Below, piece after piece: positions 10,158 to 17,754 of a DNA stretch of 64,000 nt. Below the pieces are notes generated by a model. That model saw only the letters and a list, made by a program, of their open reading frames with translations, had not been told where the DNA came from and searched no databases. The position numbers and the translations under genes are program-made. Within the stretch, counting starts at the first letter, position 1. Each line of letters begins with the position of its first letter. The DNA is from Cedecea neteri (GTDB lineage Bacteria; Pseudomonadota; Gammaproteobacteria; Enterobacterales; Enterobacteriaceae): NCBI RefSeq assembly GCF_000757825.1, contig NZ_CP009451.1:3224001-3288000 (forward strand), in the 5' to 3' direction.

Positions 10158-12328
10158 TGCAGGCAGATTGGCTGGAAAAATTTTATGCTGACGATACATA
10201 TCTGGATTTCGGTAAGGCGATGCGCGGGGAGTACAACACGCCGCAAATCAATACGCTAATCCAAAAGGCCAACGCGCAGCAGATGCCCTGCATCATTCCT
10301 TCAGCCCGCCAGGGGCGGACGACATTTTATGGCCTGGCGCAAAATGGGCGCAGTCTTGAGGAATTGCGGCGGGTGCTGACGGCAGCATTGGGCTCTGCGG
10401 ATACGAGTGCGGATATCAAAACGCTGTATCACCCAACCGAGCCAGGGGAACAATTGCTGCTTGAGCGATCTCCAAATGGGATCCTGTCTTTCCATTTTTT
10501 ACAGGTTGCCGTGACAACGGCAGAAGAGGCCGCGAAGTTGCGGGGGGAGCGGACGAAAAGAGTGTATGCCATGCTGGAAACGGTCATGGAACTCTACCGT
10601 CAACGACCGGTGCTGAATACGCTGATTAGCCGGCAGACAGGGCGTATCCTGCGTGACTTTTACACCGCCTGTCATGCCCATGATGGAAAAGCCGCTGAGC
10701 TCTACCTACAGGAGCTTCGGGGAAATCAGGCACTGTCGCCGCTGAACCTGCTGTTTCTCGAACTCCAGGGGATGGCTGCCTCGGCGAAATGGGAAGCGAT
10801 ACTGACCTTCCCCCGCCTGGACGTGCTGCTTCAGGGGCGAGTGCCTGAACGTATTCAGCGCCTGCTTTTGCGTTCGACCGGGCATTACATGATGAATGCC
10901 ATTCAGAAGGCGAACTTCCCGGAGGATTTAAGGGATGGTGCCCGCCGACTGGCGCTTGATATGCTGCCGCTGTACAAAACAAAGCCGGGGTTTGCCCATC
11001 ACGACAACTTCCTCTCGGACTGGCAGCTTTGGGTGATGGGGGCGGCACTGCTGGGCATTCATGGGTGGCAAACGGCTAGCCCTGTCCTGCAGAAGGGTTG
11101 GATTCAACAGGTTGAGGATTGGGTCAATGATGCCAGCGCGCTGCAGGCTGTTGTGCAGGATGCCGAACAGAAACTGATCCAGGCCCCGGTAGTGACGTTG
11201 TTGAGCGTTGACGATGCGATAGCCTTATTAGCCGAAGCCTTCATTGCGGACGTGGAGCGCGAGAGCGAAATTTTTGCTCAGATGAGTGCTATGCCAGAGG
11301 TCACACAACAGGCGTTGCGGGCAACGCCGAAGTACTGGGACGCCTGGCTGGGGCTAAAGAAACGCTGTGAACCACAGGGCTATGGCTGGCATCACTGGCT
11401 GCTTGACGTTCAGCAGGCGACGGACAGCCAGCAGTATGAATCATTACGTCAGCAGTTGACGATACAGTATATGGACTGGCTCCCTGCGACCTTTGATGAG
11501 CAGCAGTGGACGCAATTGCTGGGCCAACAACCGACTGGCATGCTGGGTCAGGCGCTGCGTGACGGTTTACCTAACGTGCTGCAATGGCTTAATGAGTATG
11601 GCGTCAGCGTTTCTTCCTCTTTATGGTCAGAATGGCTGACGCTGCTTGCGCTGGAAGGTGTTAGTTCCGTTGAGGATGTCCGACTTGGCGGTATGATTCT
11701 TGATGCGCTGCTTTCCGGTAGCTTCAGTCACAAAGAGTATCTTGACGCGCTTGACGCTATCGAGGAGCTGTGCAGGAAGAATGAATCATCACGTACGGTG
11801 GAGTACGCGATTGATATTGCTGAGGTTCTGTATGACCGGGTGAGTGGCGATGATGCTCGCCGGTTACGCTACTGGGTGGGCGTTCAGGAGATGCTGGTGC
11901 GTCGTTGGGAGAGGCTGGACAACAGCATGCAGCTTTTGGCTCGCATGGTGGAACGGCTCTACCTGGGTAATGACGCCGGCAACACCTTCCCGACGGAAAT
12001 CACTCAAGCGGGTGTAGCTTCTCCGTTACATCGCGATCTCAGCGGGAAAAAACTGGTGATTTATAGCCTGACGGAAACCGCCGCCCGGCGCGGTAGAGAT
12101 GCGCTGATGAAACTGTATCCGGGGCTGTCTATTGAACTTAATGCTGACCATGTGGCCACGGATGCGCTGATCAATGCCGCGAGAAAAGCGGACTACTTTA
12201 TCTTCGCCAGCGGTAGCTCAAAACATCAGGCGTTTTATACGGTAACCAGTTGCCGCGAGGATATTATTTATCCGGCAGGCAAGGGAGCCTCAAGCATGGT
12301 TGCTGCCTTTATTCGCGAACTGGTCTGA
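10157..12328 (+). CDS. dpdD: DpdD-like component of Dpd restriction system
   Basis: A 723-residue protein starting at ATG 10157, which overlaps the dpdK stop by one base (TGATG). The bulk is alpha-helical, tryptophan- and glutamine-rich, with no motif I can name. The C-terminal ~110 residues differ: alternating hydrophobic strands (KLVIYSLTE, YFIFASG) and an ending IIYPAGKGASSMVAAF suggest a small alpha/beta domain. This is the last gene of the seven-gene overlapping chain and is followed by a strong hairpin. Size and position beside dpdK agree with DpdD of described islands. Its activity is unknown. Confidence 0.65.
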   Translation: MQADWLEKFYADDTYLDFGKAMRGEYNTPQINTLIQKANAQQMPCIIPSARQGRTTFYGLAQNGRSLEELRRVLTAALGSADTSADIKTLYHPTEPGEQLLLERSPNGILSFHFLQVAVTTAEEAAKLRGERTKRVYAMLETVMELYRQRPVLNTLISRQTGRILRDFYTACHAHDGKAAELYLQELRGNQALSPLNLLFLELQGMAASAKWEAILTFPRLDVLLQGRVPERIQRLLLRSTGHYMMNAIQKANFPEDLRDGARRLALDMLPLYKTKPGFAHHDNFLSDWQLWVMGAALLGIHGWQTASPVLQKGWIQQVEDWVNDASALQAVVQDAEQKLIQAPVVTLLSVDDAIALLAEAFIADVERESEIFAQMSAMPEVTQQALRATPKYWDAWLGLKKRCEPQGYGWHHWLLDVQQATDSQQYESLRQQLTIQYMDWLPATFDEQQWTQLLGQQPTGMLGQALRDGLPNVLQWLNEYGVSVSSSLWSEWLTLLALEGVSSVEDVRLGGMILDALLSGSFSHKEYLDALDAIEELCRKNESSRTVEYAIDIAEVLYDRVSGDDARRLRYWVGVQEMLVRRWERLDNSMQLLARMVERLYLGNDAGNTFPTEITQAGVASPLHRDLSGKKLVIYSLTETAARRGRDALMKLYPGLSIELNADHVATDALINAARKADYFIFASGSSKHQAFYTVTSCREDIIYPAGKGASSMVAAFIRELV

Positions 12329-12333
12329 TTTAG

Positions 12334-12359
12334 CAAGGAATAGCACCTGCTATTCCTTG
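12334..12359. terminator. Hairpin between convergent dpdD and queD
   Basis: An 11-bp perfect stem (CAAGGAATAGC with its complement) and a four-base loop begin six bases after the dpdD stop and end five bases before the end of queD. It can serve both convergent transcripts. No long T-run follows on either side. Confidence 0.65.
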
Positions 12360-12363
12360 TCTG

Positions 12364-12726
12364 TTATTCACCGCGATAAATGCAGCCTGCAGAGCAGGTC
12401 TCTTTTACTACGACTGCGCTAAGGATTTGGAGTTGCGGCTTAATCTGATTCCAAATCCATTCAGCAAGCACTTCGCTGGTGGGATTCTCCAATCCAGGAA
12501 TATCATTGAGATAGTAATGATCCAGGCGATCTAGCGTCGGCTTGAAAATGGCCTTGAGTTCAGCGAAATCAATAATCCAGCCTGTGTGTTTATCAACTTC
12601 ACCGGTAATCTCAAGGCGCACGACAAAAGAGTGTCCGTGTAGTCGGCCACATTTATGGCCGTCCGGAACATTGGGAAGACGGTGTGCGGCTTCAAAGCTG
12701 AAATCTTTGTATAACGTAGTTTTCAT
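12364..12726 (-). CDS. queD: 6-carboxy-5,6,7,8-tetrahydropterin synthase QueD
   Basis: A 120-residue protein of normal length. It converts 7,8-dihydroneopterin triphosphate to 6-carboxytetrahydropterin, the first committed step to preQ0, which feeds both queuosine in tRNA and Dpd-type 7-deazaguanine in DNA. Zinc ligands are visible as His15, His31 and His33 (RLHGHSF), with the catalytic Cys26 in GHKCGR, and the C-terminus [10 protein letters not shown] is typical. The ribosome site GAGGT precedes the ATG. The protein is very close to the E. coli chromosomal QueD, so it could be the housekeeping copy rather than an island-specific one. It stands alone on the minus strand, converging on the dpd genes. 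Confidence 0.93.
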   Translation of the reverse strand: MKTTLYKDFSFEAAHRLPNVPDGHKCGRLHGHSFVVRLEITGEVDKHTGWIIDFAELKAIFKPTLDRLDHYYLNDIPGLENPTSEVLAEWIWNQIKPQLQILSAVVVKETCSAGCIYRGE

Positions 12727-12763
12727 GGTTACCTCATTTTTTTGTTATACAGTAACAATAAGA

Positions 12764-12779
12764 GCTAGGATTTCCTAGC
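12764..12779. promoter_or_regulatory. 16-bp palindrome upstream of queD
   Basis: The sequence GCTAGGATTTCCTAGC is a perfect 7-2-7 inverted repeat 38 bases upstream of the queD start, in an AT-rich stretch that probably holds the promoter. It looks like an operator for a dimeric regulator. No regulator gene lies next to it, and I do not recognise the site. Confidence 0.4.
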
Positions 12780-12886
12780 ATTTCTGAGTTAGCTACCACT
12801 ACCCTATTGATAGAAAAAATATTCAGCTCGAGCCCTACCCGGGCTGTTTTCGAGTGACCCTGACCCCGAATATGCTCCAGTCATAA

Positions 12887-13575
12887 TCAGGAATAACCGG
12901 CCTCGATTTTGCATCGTGCATCCTCCAGGGACATGAACCAGTTCTCGTTCAGACATTCCTGCCGCAGCCTGCCATTAAACGACTCCACAGTGGCATTTCC
13001 GTCGGTGTTCCCGGGCGTGAGAAGTCTATGCGGATCCCTCGTTCATATACCCATTTGTCCAGCATTTTCCCTGCAAATTCAGAGCCATTATCGGTTTTCA
13101 GTAATTGTAGTAAGGACCGTCTGAGGGCAATGGTGTTCAGCATCTCTGCGACCTCCGTTGAGCTCAGATTCTGGCCCACGCAGATCCCCAGACATTCGCG
13201 GGTGTAGAGATCAATGACCGTCAGCAGACGTAACCGACGCCCGTCAAATAAGGCGTCAGAGACAAAGTCCATGCCCCAGATATGATTCGGATACAACCCC
13301 TGCTCACTGTAGAGCCGGTAAATGCGTTTATGATTATCCAGCCAGCCCTCCCGCCTGAGCATGACGTGAACCCGGCGGTAGCCATAGTGGGCCCGGGTTT
13401 CGGTGATCTCCCTGATACGCAGGCGTAGCGCACTGTCGTCTGCTGCCACAGAACGATAGCGGAAAGAGCTGCGGCTGATCCGTAGCGCAAAACAGACCTG
13501 CCGCTCGCTGGCCCCGTAGCGTGCCTGCAAGTCCCGGCCCCATTCCCGCAGACGCGCCAGCGTCAGGTCTTTTTT
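12887..13575 (-). pseudogene. IS3-family transposase orfB, broken
   Basis: The frame reads from the orfA slippery site through an HTH_21-like region (SERQVCFALRISRSSFRYR) and an rve integrase core with its first two catalytic acids visible in IWGMDFVSD and LKTDNGSEF. About 30 codons are missing between LYSEQGL and IWGMDF. After RPGTPTE a one-base deletion shifts the frame; the rest, including the third catalytic Glu in ATVESFNGRLRQE, continues in another frame and ends with a stop at 12887-12889 shortly after DARCKIEAG. The DDE triad cannot be made in one chain, so the enzyme is inactive. Confidence 0.88.
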
Positions 13576-13829
13576 GCCAGTACATTCTGCAGCATGGCCT
13601 TGTCGAGGCTCAGATCGGCAACCAGCTTCTTCAGCCTGAGATTCTCTTCCTCAAGCTGCCGCATGTGCTTCAGCTCCGAAGGAGAAATCCCGCCGTATTT
13701 CTTGCGCCACGTATAGAACGTGGCATCGGAAATGCCCAGTTTGCGACAGACGTCCGGCACGGACGTCCCCAGTTCAGCCTGCTTCAGGGCAAAAACAATC
13801 TGCTCTTCGGTGAATCGTGATTTTTTCAT
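13563..13829 (-). CDS. IS3-family transposase orfA (HTH protein)
   Basis: An 88-residue protein beginning MKKSRFTEEQI, the usual start of IS3-family OrfA, with a GGAGG site eight bases before the ATG. It has the HTH_8-type fold (VPDVCRKLGISDATFYTWRK, about residues 26-45) and a C-terminal leucine zipper (LKHMRQLEEENLRLKKLVAD). It binds the terminal repeats and, in intact elements, is fused to OrfB by ribosomal frameshifting. It is complete here although its partner is dead, so at most it could act as a repressor or inhibitor of related copies. Confidence 0.85.
   Translation of the reverse strand: MKKSRFTEEQIVFALKQAELGTSVPDVCRKLGISDATFYTWRKKYGGISPSELKHMRQLEEENLRLKKLVADLSLDKAMLQNVLAKKT
13569..13575 (-). 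other. Programmed -1 frameshift site of the IS
   Basis: On the minus strand the heptamer A AAA AAG lies just before the orfA stop (codons GCA AAA AAG ACC TGA). Slipping one base back opens the orfB frame (KKDLTLARLREW), as in active IS3-family elements. Confidence 0.75.
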
Positions 13830-13982
13830 CGGCACCACCTCCGTTCAGGGAGTGTAGATCATGCCGGAATTCTGTTTCTGAATGGAGCAGGATCTTGGGT
13901 CAGGGTCAAAGGGATATACCTCAAGCTCTCCATGCACTCAATCTTTCACCGCCATGCCATAGAATTCCTCTGCCCAAAGACG

Positions 13983-14003
13983 AAAGGGGCGCTAAGCCCC
14001 TTT
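13983..14003 (-). terminator. Hairpin downstream of the EEP-family gene
   Basis: An 8-bp stem (AAAGGGGC and its complement) with a five-base loop lies 26 bases past the stop of the minus-strand gene at 14029-15027. The rest of 13909-14028 shows no gene. Confidence 0.6.
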
Positions 14004-14028
14004 GGTGAACGCAAACATCAGAAAAAAA

Positions 14029-15027
14029 TCACTGCTCCAGCAATTTCAAACGCATAACCAAAGGCAAATGATCGCTTACCGCAGGCCAGTTGATGCCTTT
14101 TAATTGCTGCTGCTTGCCTGTAGGCAGAAGGATCTCGGTAGTTTCCCAGCGTTGGCCTTTAAATGTCAGGATATGGTCGATGGCTGCGGCCGGGTTTATG
14201 GCAGGCCAGGTCCTGGCATCAAACTCAGACGGCATCTGGCTTTGCCAGTAGCGCTGGAACCCCTGCATTACCGGGCTGCCGGAAACGTCGTTGAAATCGC
14301 CTGCCAGTATTTTTATGGACGTTTCAATGTTGGGGAAGCTGGAAGTGATATTCCCGGCTGCAAAGTCGTTGATAGCGTACATCTGCTGCATGCGTATGGC
14401 CGGGTCTTCCTGCCAGTCGAGGTGGCTGGCGATGAATACTATCGGGCTGCTGAAACCGGGTTTTTGTACTTCGGTCGCCAGCATTATGCGCTGTTCTACT
14501 TTTGGTGATGGTAGCGGGAGCGCTTCGTGGCGGGTGATTGGGTAACGTGAAAGCACGGCTATGCCATATTCCCCACCTTCAAAATCAATTGTTTTGCCAA
14601 AGACGCCGTACATGCCTGTTAGCTTTTTTAACTGTTCAAGCTGGTTAACGCCGCCGCTGCGTCGAGTGTTTTTATCCACTTCGCTCAGGGCGATGATGTC
14701 GGCATTTAAAGCTTTAATCGCCCTGGCTACGGCGTCGATTGCGCCAACTCGTACCGCCGCTATGTTGTAGGTGGCAACGGTAAGTTCAGGTGCCTTTGCG
14801 GATGGGTAGATTTTATTTGGGGTTCCGACTTTTCCGGGGGTGAGCACCACTAATTCACTTTCTTTGGCCGCAGTTTGTTCAGCGGCGTAGCTGGCCGGAA
14901 TAGAGCTGATGATTACCAGGCTGAGGATAATTTTCCCGGCAGCTCGTAAATGGCGGCTGGCGCTTTTGGGGTTTGGTGTTTTTGTTATTCCTGATGTAGC
15001 GATTGTTCGTAGTAATGTAGATTTCAT
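14029..15027 (-). CDS. Exported endonuclease/exonuclease/phosphatase-family protein
   Basis: A 332-residue protein with the EEP (DNase I-like) fold. Motifs in order are TYNIA, ALSEVDKN, GGEYGIAVLSRYP, ASHLDWQ, AGDFND, AIDHI and VSDHLPL, covering the metal-binding Asn, Glu, His and Asp residues of the family. Residues 1-48 look like a long signal peptide with the hydrophobic run KIILSLVIISSIPASYAA, so the enzyme is probably periplasmic or secreted. I chose the second ATG (15027) because GAAGGA sits nine bases before it; the ATG at 15036 has none. Family members hydrolyse phosphodiester or phosphate bonds in DNA, inositol lipids or sphingomyelin; the substrate cannot be told here. It stands alone. 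Confidence 0.8.
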   Translation of the reverse strand: MKSTLLRTIATSGITKTPNPKSASRHLRAAGKIILSLVIISSIPASYAAEQTAAKESELVVLTPGKVGTPNKIYPSAKAPELTVATYNIAAVRVGAIDAVARAIKALNADIIALSEVDKNTRRSGGVNQLEQLKKLTGMYGVFGKTIDFEGGEYGIAVLSRYPITRHEALPLPSPKVEQRIMLATEVQKPGFSSPIVFIASHLDWQEDPAIRMQQMYAINDFAAGNITSSFPNIETSIKILAGDFNDVSGSPVMQGFQRYWQSQMPSEFDARTWPAINPAAAIDHILTFKGQRWETTEILLPTGKQQQLKGINWPAVSDHLPLVMRLKLLEQ

Positions 15028-15106
15028 AAACGGCATTCCTTCGCGATCTTATAAACGATGAATGGATATGGCTGATCAAGGTAAACCAGCCGTAAAGGGT
15101 GAATCT

Positions 15107-15394
15107 TTAATGACTTTCTGTCGCCCCATCTTTAACGCCGGGGCCGCATGTTTGTGCCAAAGCTTCTCGTGGCTGGCGGCTATCGCCCTGGGTGGCGAAT
15201 CTTTCCGGCCAGATTTCACTCGGATGCACACCAAGCGCACCGGCAATTAAAAACTCGCCTTTAGGCCAGGGGCGTGTAAGCGCGTTCGCTAATGTTGAAG
15301 AAGCCAGCCCGGCTGCTCGCGAAACGGCTGCCAGTGACGTTCCTTTTTTACGTAAACCCGCAATAATATCTGCTGAATGCCAATTCTCATTCAT
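15107..15394 (-). CDS. Ner/Nlp (SfsB)-family HTH DNA-binding protein
   Basis: A 95-residue protein of the Ner family (phage Mu Ner, E. coli Nlp/SfsB). Family features are NWHSADIIAGLRKKG, the helix-turn-helix ASSTLANALTRPWPKGE, and ALGVHPSEIWPERF. The start at 15394 has a strong GGAGGGAG site; a GTG four codons upstream is weaker. The last 25 residues are an unusual glycine- and proline-rich tail. Ner is a phage-type repressor; Nlp copies in enterobacteria are thought to be domesticated relatives. No phage genes are nearby. The targets are unknown. Confidence 0.85.
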   Translation of the reverse strand: MNENWHSADIIAGLRKKGTSLAAVSRAAGLASSTLANALTRPWPKGEFLIAGALGVHPSEIWPERFATQGDSRQPREALAQTCGPGVKDGATESH

Positions 15395-15771
15395 AACTCC
15401 CTCCACTTATTTATCTAACGGTTATTTCTTAGTGCGTGATCTAACTTAAAATAAATAAAATTGGCTGGATACTACGAAGAACGTAGCTTTATAGTTATGA
15501 GAGTCAAATCGGCAAAAAAGTCTTGGGTTCTTAAATTATCGTTTCTTTTTACATGGCTAACTAATTGATGCTGAATGATTAATGTTTTTATGTTATCTGT
15601 TTTTTATGTCTTAGAATGTTTTTCGGTCACAAAATTTAAATTTATTTAAATGTCGTGTGGATGATTTTATTTATTATTGGGTGTTTAAGTAAGAGGGTTA
15701 ATTTATGGAGTTGAATAACTAAGAAGACATTATCTCTGATGATATAAGCGCGCCGGAACATCGCAACCGCA
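15395..15771. other. AT-rich intergenic stretch
   Basis: About 380 AT-rich bases upstream of the Ner-like gene, unlike the GC-richer coding sequence on both sides. It must carry that gene's promoter. I see no RNA gene, repeat or convincing open frame. Confidence 0.5.
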
Positions 15772-15957
15772 ATGGGAGCATGGTATGGTCCATTCCCGTA
15801 TGGAGACGACTCACACAATCAATTCTGGATTAAACAGGGAATAGATTATGCAAAAAACACGGCTATTAAGCGGCTACACTACACCTTAACCGGCGTGCTG
15901 CTGTTGCTTGTCGCAATTATGCCGGTTATCAGCTTCACGGCTAACGGAGTGCGTTAG
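15772..15957 (+). CDS. Possible 61-residue single-pass membrane protein
   Basis: A short frame whose C-terminal half is a convincing membrane helix (LTGVLLLLVAIMPVISF, about residues 39-55) after a polar, basic N-terminal half. The ribosome site is poor (GCAATGGGAGC just upstream is close to the ATG). It sits between the Ner-like gene and hipA, converging on hipA. I recognise no family. It could be a small membrane protein, a fragment, or chance. Confidence 0.25.
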   Translation: MGAWYGPFPYGDDSHNQFWIKQGIDYAKNTAIKRLHYTLTGVLLLLVAIMPVISFTANGVR

Positions 15958-15988
15958 CCACCTGATGCAAGGCTGCCAGTCTAAAATA

Positions 15989-17290
15989 TTATCCTCTGAT
16001 AATCCGCGCCGCCTGGTGGGATAGTCCATTGAAAATAGCATCGCTGATTTGTTGGGGAAAGTCGGCTGGCAGTTCTGCTGTAACTGTGGCGATAACTTCC
16101 TCTGTACGAGCGGCCATTTCCTGCATAAGGTCGAACGCCGTTTTCGGAGAAAATCCGACATGATCGGCAGTGCTGATGAAATGCCGGGGTTGGATCATCG
16201 AGAAATGGTACTGCCGATTCTTCCCTTGTAATGCCATTGCCATCTTCGCTTTTTGGAGAGGGATCCCGACCGTTTCAAAGATCGGGAAGGCAGACATAAC
16301 ATCGTACAAGGGGGTCATACGAAATGATGACTCTGGCTCGATGAACAAGCTAAAATTCTTCCCGTGACCGTCTATAGCGGCCAGCATCCAGAAGAGGATC
16401 TGTGTTTTAAAGAATATTTCACGATCCTGCGTTGCAACACGAGAGCCCAACAATAATTTCATTGCATCCGCGATGCCCGGTCCGCCGTGTGACTCATATT
16501 TCAGGGCCGGGGCAACGCCCAATGCCTGGCAAAAGTCCTCCTGGGGCAGCCGCAGCAGCCAACCATCGCGAGACCATCTTCGGTCAAAACGTTCGACTAC
16601 CAGCACTTTCTTTTGACCAAATACGGCAAGTTCTGCATTAGCCACCGGGAATCCAAACGCTCTGGCAATACGCAAACACAGCCACTCGTTTTCGCAGCTT
16701 TCACTCAGGTCAATGTTGTTCTGCTCTATTCTGCCAATCGGGAGTTTGAAAATGTGGCTGGTCGGGGTGCTACCCTGCGGCCTTTGCCAGCGTGCCTGGT
16801 ACCAGAGTAGGGCTGTTTTTTCCTGGGCTCCGGCTAATGAAATACGAAAATCAGCGCCTTCTGCCATTCCCAACGGAGCCATCTGGTAACCATCCAGTAG
16901 GGTTTCTATCTGAGAGTCATCCAACGGCTCTGCCAGCGTTTCCATTACGGAGGGGATGTCACTTCCAGGAGGGTAAAGCTGTATGGCACCCACGCAGTCA
17001 CGCCCGACACTTGCTAACAGATCGAAAGGGTGTGCTGTTTCTACATGGAAGCGGGCCTGCATCCGGGCAATAATCGCCTCGGAGTCGGGTAAAAGGTTGC
17101 TGAAGAAATTGAAAACTTCTTTTCCTCTTATGCGGCTGTGCTGGAGGGGTAGTGACAACGAGATGGCGCGTGCACCGGGTTCAGACAGCCACTCGGGTAC
17201 GTACTGAAATGACATCGCACCGCTGCCGTCCCGGTACAATGTGCCCACCACATCGCCGTTCATGGCAACGGTCAGAGTTTGTGTTCTCAT
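15989..17290 (-). CDS. hipA: HipA serine/threonine kinase toxin
   Basis: A 433-residue kinase of the HipA family, close to E. coli HipA, which phosphorylates glutamyl-tRNA synthetase and causes growth arrest and persistence. The N-terminal ~100 residues form the HipA N1 domain. The kinase core has the regulatory loop RISLAGAQEKTA with Ser151 (matching autophosphorylated Ser150 of E. coli), the catalytic DGHGKN with Asp308, and YDVMS with metal-binding Asp330. All key residues are present, so it should be active. It starts three bases after the hipB stop and is cotranscribed. Bound to HipB it is held inactive and helps repress the operon. Confidence 0.95.
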   Translation of the reverse strand: MRTQTLTVAMNGDVVGTLYRDGSGAMSFQYVPEWLSEPGARAISLSLPLQHSRIRGKEVFNFFSNLLPDSEAIIARMQARFHVETAHPFDLLASVGRDCVGAIQLYPPGSDIPSVMETLAEPLDDSQIETLLDGYQMAPLGMAEGADFRISLAGAQEKTALLWYQARWQRPQGSTPTSHIFKLPIGRIEQNNIDLSESCENEWLCLRIARAFGFPVANAELAVFGQKKVLVVERFDRRWSRDGWLLRLPQEDFCQALGVAPALKYESHGGPGIADAMKLLLGSRVATQDREIFFKTQILFWMLAAIDGHGKNFSLFIEPESSFRMTPLYDVMSAFPIFETVGIPLQKAKMAMALQGKNRQYHFSMIQPRHFISTADHVGFSPKTAFDLMQEMAARTEEVIATVTAELPADFPQQISDAIFNGLSHQAARIIRG

Positions 17291-17293
17291 CTC

Positions 17294-17554
17294 TTACCAC
17301 TCCTTTTTCCAGTACCCGGCTGCTCTCTCATCCATGTTTGTGTCTTTTTTCACCACATGCAGTTCAAGATCCAGTGCTGAGAGGATTTTAAATAATGTCT
17401 CCAGCTTGGTGGACTCTGGTCTGTTCTCGAAATCAGAGACAGTTGTTTGCTTGATTCCAATCATCTCCGCGGTTTTGGTTTGAGTCAGTTTATTGATTTT
17501 TCGTTGGTCTTTGACTGCGTAAGCCAGTGAGGTCGGTGACGTTACTTTCATCAT
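17294..17554 (-). CDS. hipB: HipB antitoxin and operon repressor
   Basis: An 86-residue Xre-family protein: a helix-turn-helix at about residues 24-45 (TKTAEMIGIKQTTVSDFEN) and the flexible C-terminal tail ending in KKEW, where the last Trp matches the conserved HipB C-terminus involved in stability and HipA contact. It neutralises HipA and binds operators of the form TATCC-N8-GGATA. Four such sites begin immediately upstream of the start codon; the first abuts it. Confidence 0.93.
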   Translation of the reverse strand: MMKVTSPTSLAYAVKDQRKINKLTQTKTAEMIGIKQTTVSDFENRPESTKLETLFKILSALDLELHVVKKDTNMDERAAGYWKKEW

Positions 17555-17653
17555 TATCCCCTTTAGCGGATATTTTAATAAAATCCCCTGTAGGGGTTAA
17601 AATAAGATTATCCTCTGTGGGGGTTAAATGCAATTTATCCTTTATAGAGGATA
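17555..17653 (-). promoter_or_regulatory. Four HipB operators at exact 27-bp spacing
   Basis: Sites begin at 17555, 17582, 17609 and 17636, each 18 bp. The outer two are perfect TATCC-N8-GGATA; the inner two read AATCC-N8-GGTTA and TATCC-N8-GGTTA on the plus strand. Their N8 spacers are G/C/T-rich in the same pattern (CCTGTAGG, TCTGTGGG). The promoter of hipBA must lie within this array, so HipB or HipAB binding would cover it. Confidence 0.9.
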
Positions 17654-17754
17654 AGGTTTTTTGATGAACTGGCAGAGATGGGTTCTGGTGTGACTCATAA
17701 AGTCACGTCCATTAAACAGAAGCCCCGGCCTCCCGGCCAGGACTTTGCAAGCTA

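Larger units (their letters stand above)
12855..13908 (-). mobile_element. Decayed IS3-family (IS407-like) insertion sequence
   Basis: Both ends carry TGACCCTGACCC inverted repeats (12855 onward and 13897-13908), with looser similarity continuing to about 25 bp (TGCTCCA near each end). The element reads on the minus strand as orfA and a damaged orfB. At 1054 bp it is shorter than the roughly 1.2 kb usual for this group. The losses are an in-frame gap inside orfB, a one-base frameshift, and a deletion removing the orfB 3' end while sparing the terminal repeat. Flanking tetranucleotides (cgag and aagg) do not match, so no target duplication remains. It marks the right edge of the Dpd/queD block. 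Confidence 0.85.

Noticed and set aside
12727..12854. A preQ1 riboswitch or att site next to queD
   Set aside because: The stretch has only a palindrome and AT-rich promoter-like sequence; no preQ1 pseudoknot pattern, and no tRNA gene or direct repeat was seen.
17555..17653. A short CRISPR-like array (regular 27-bp period)
   Set aside because: The repeat parts are 5-bp half-sites with 8-bp gaps matching the HipB operator; there are no cas genes and no unique long spacers.
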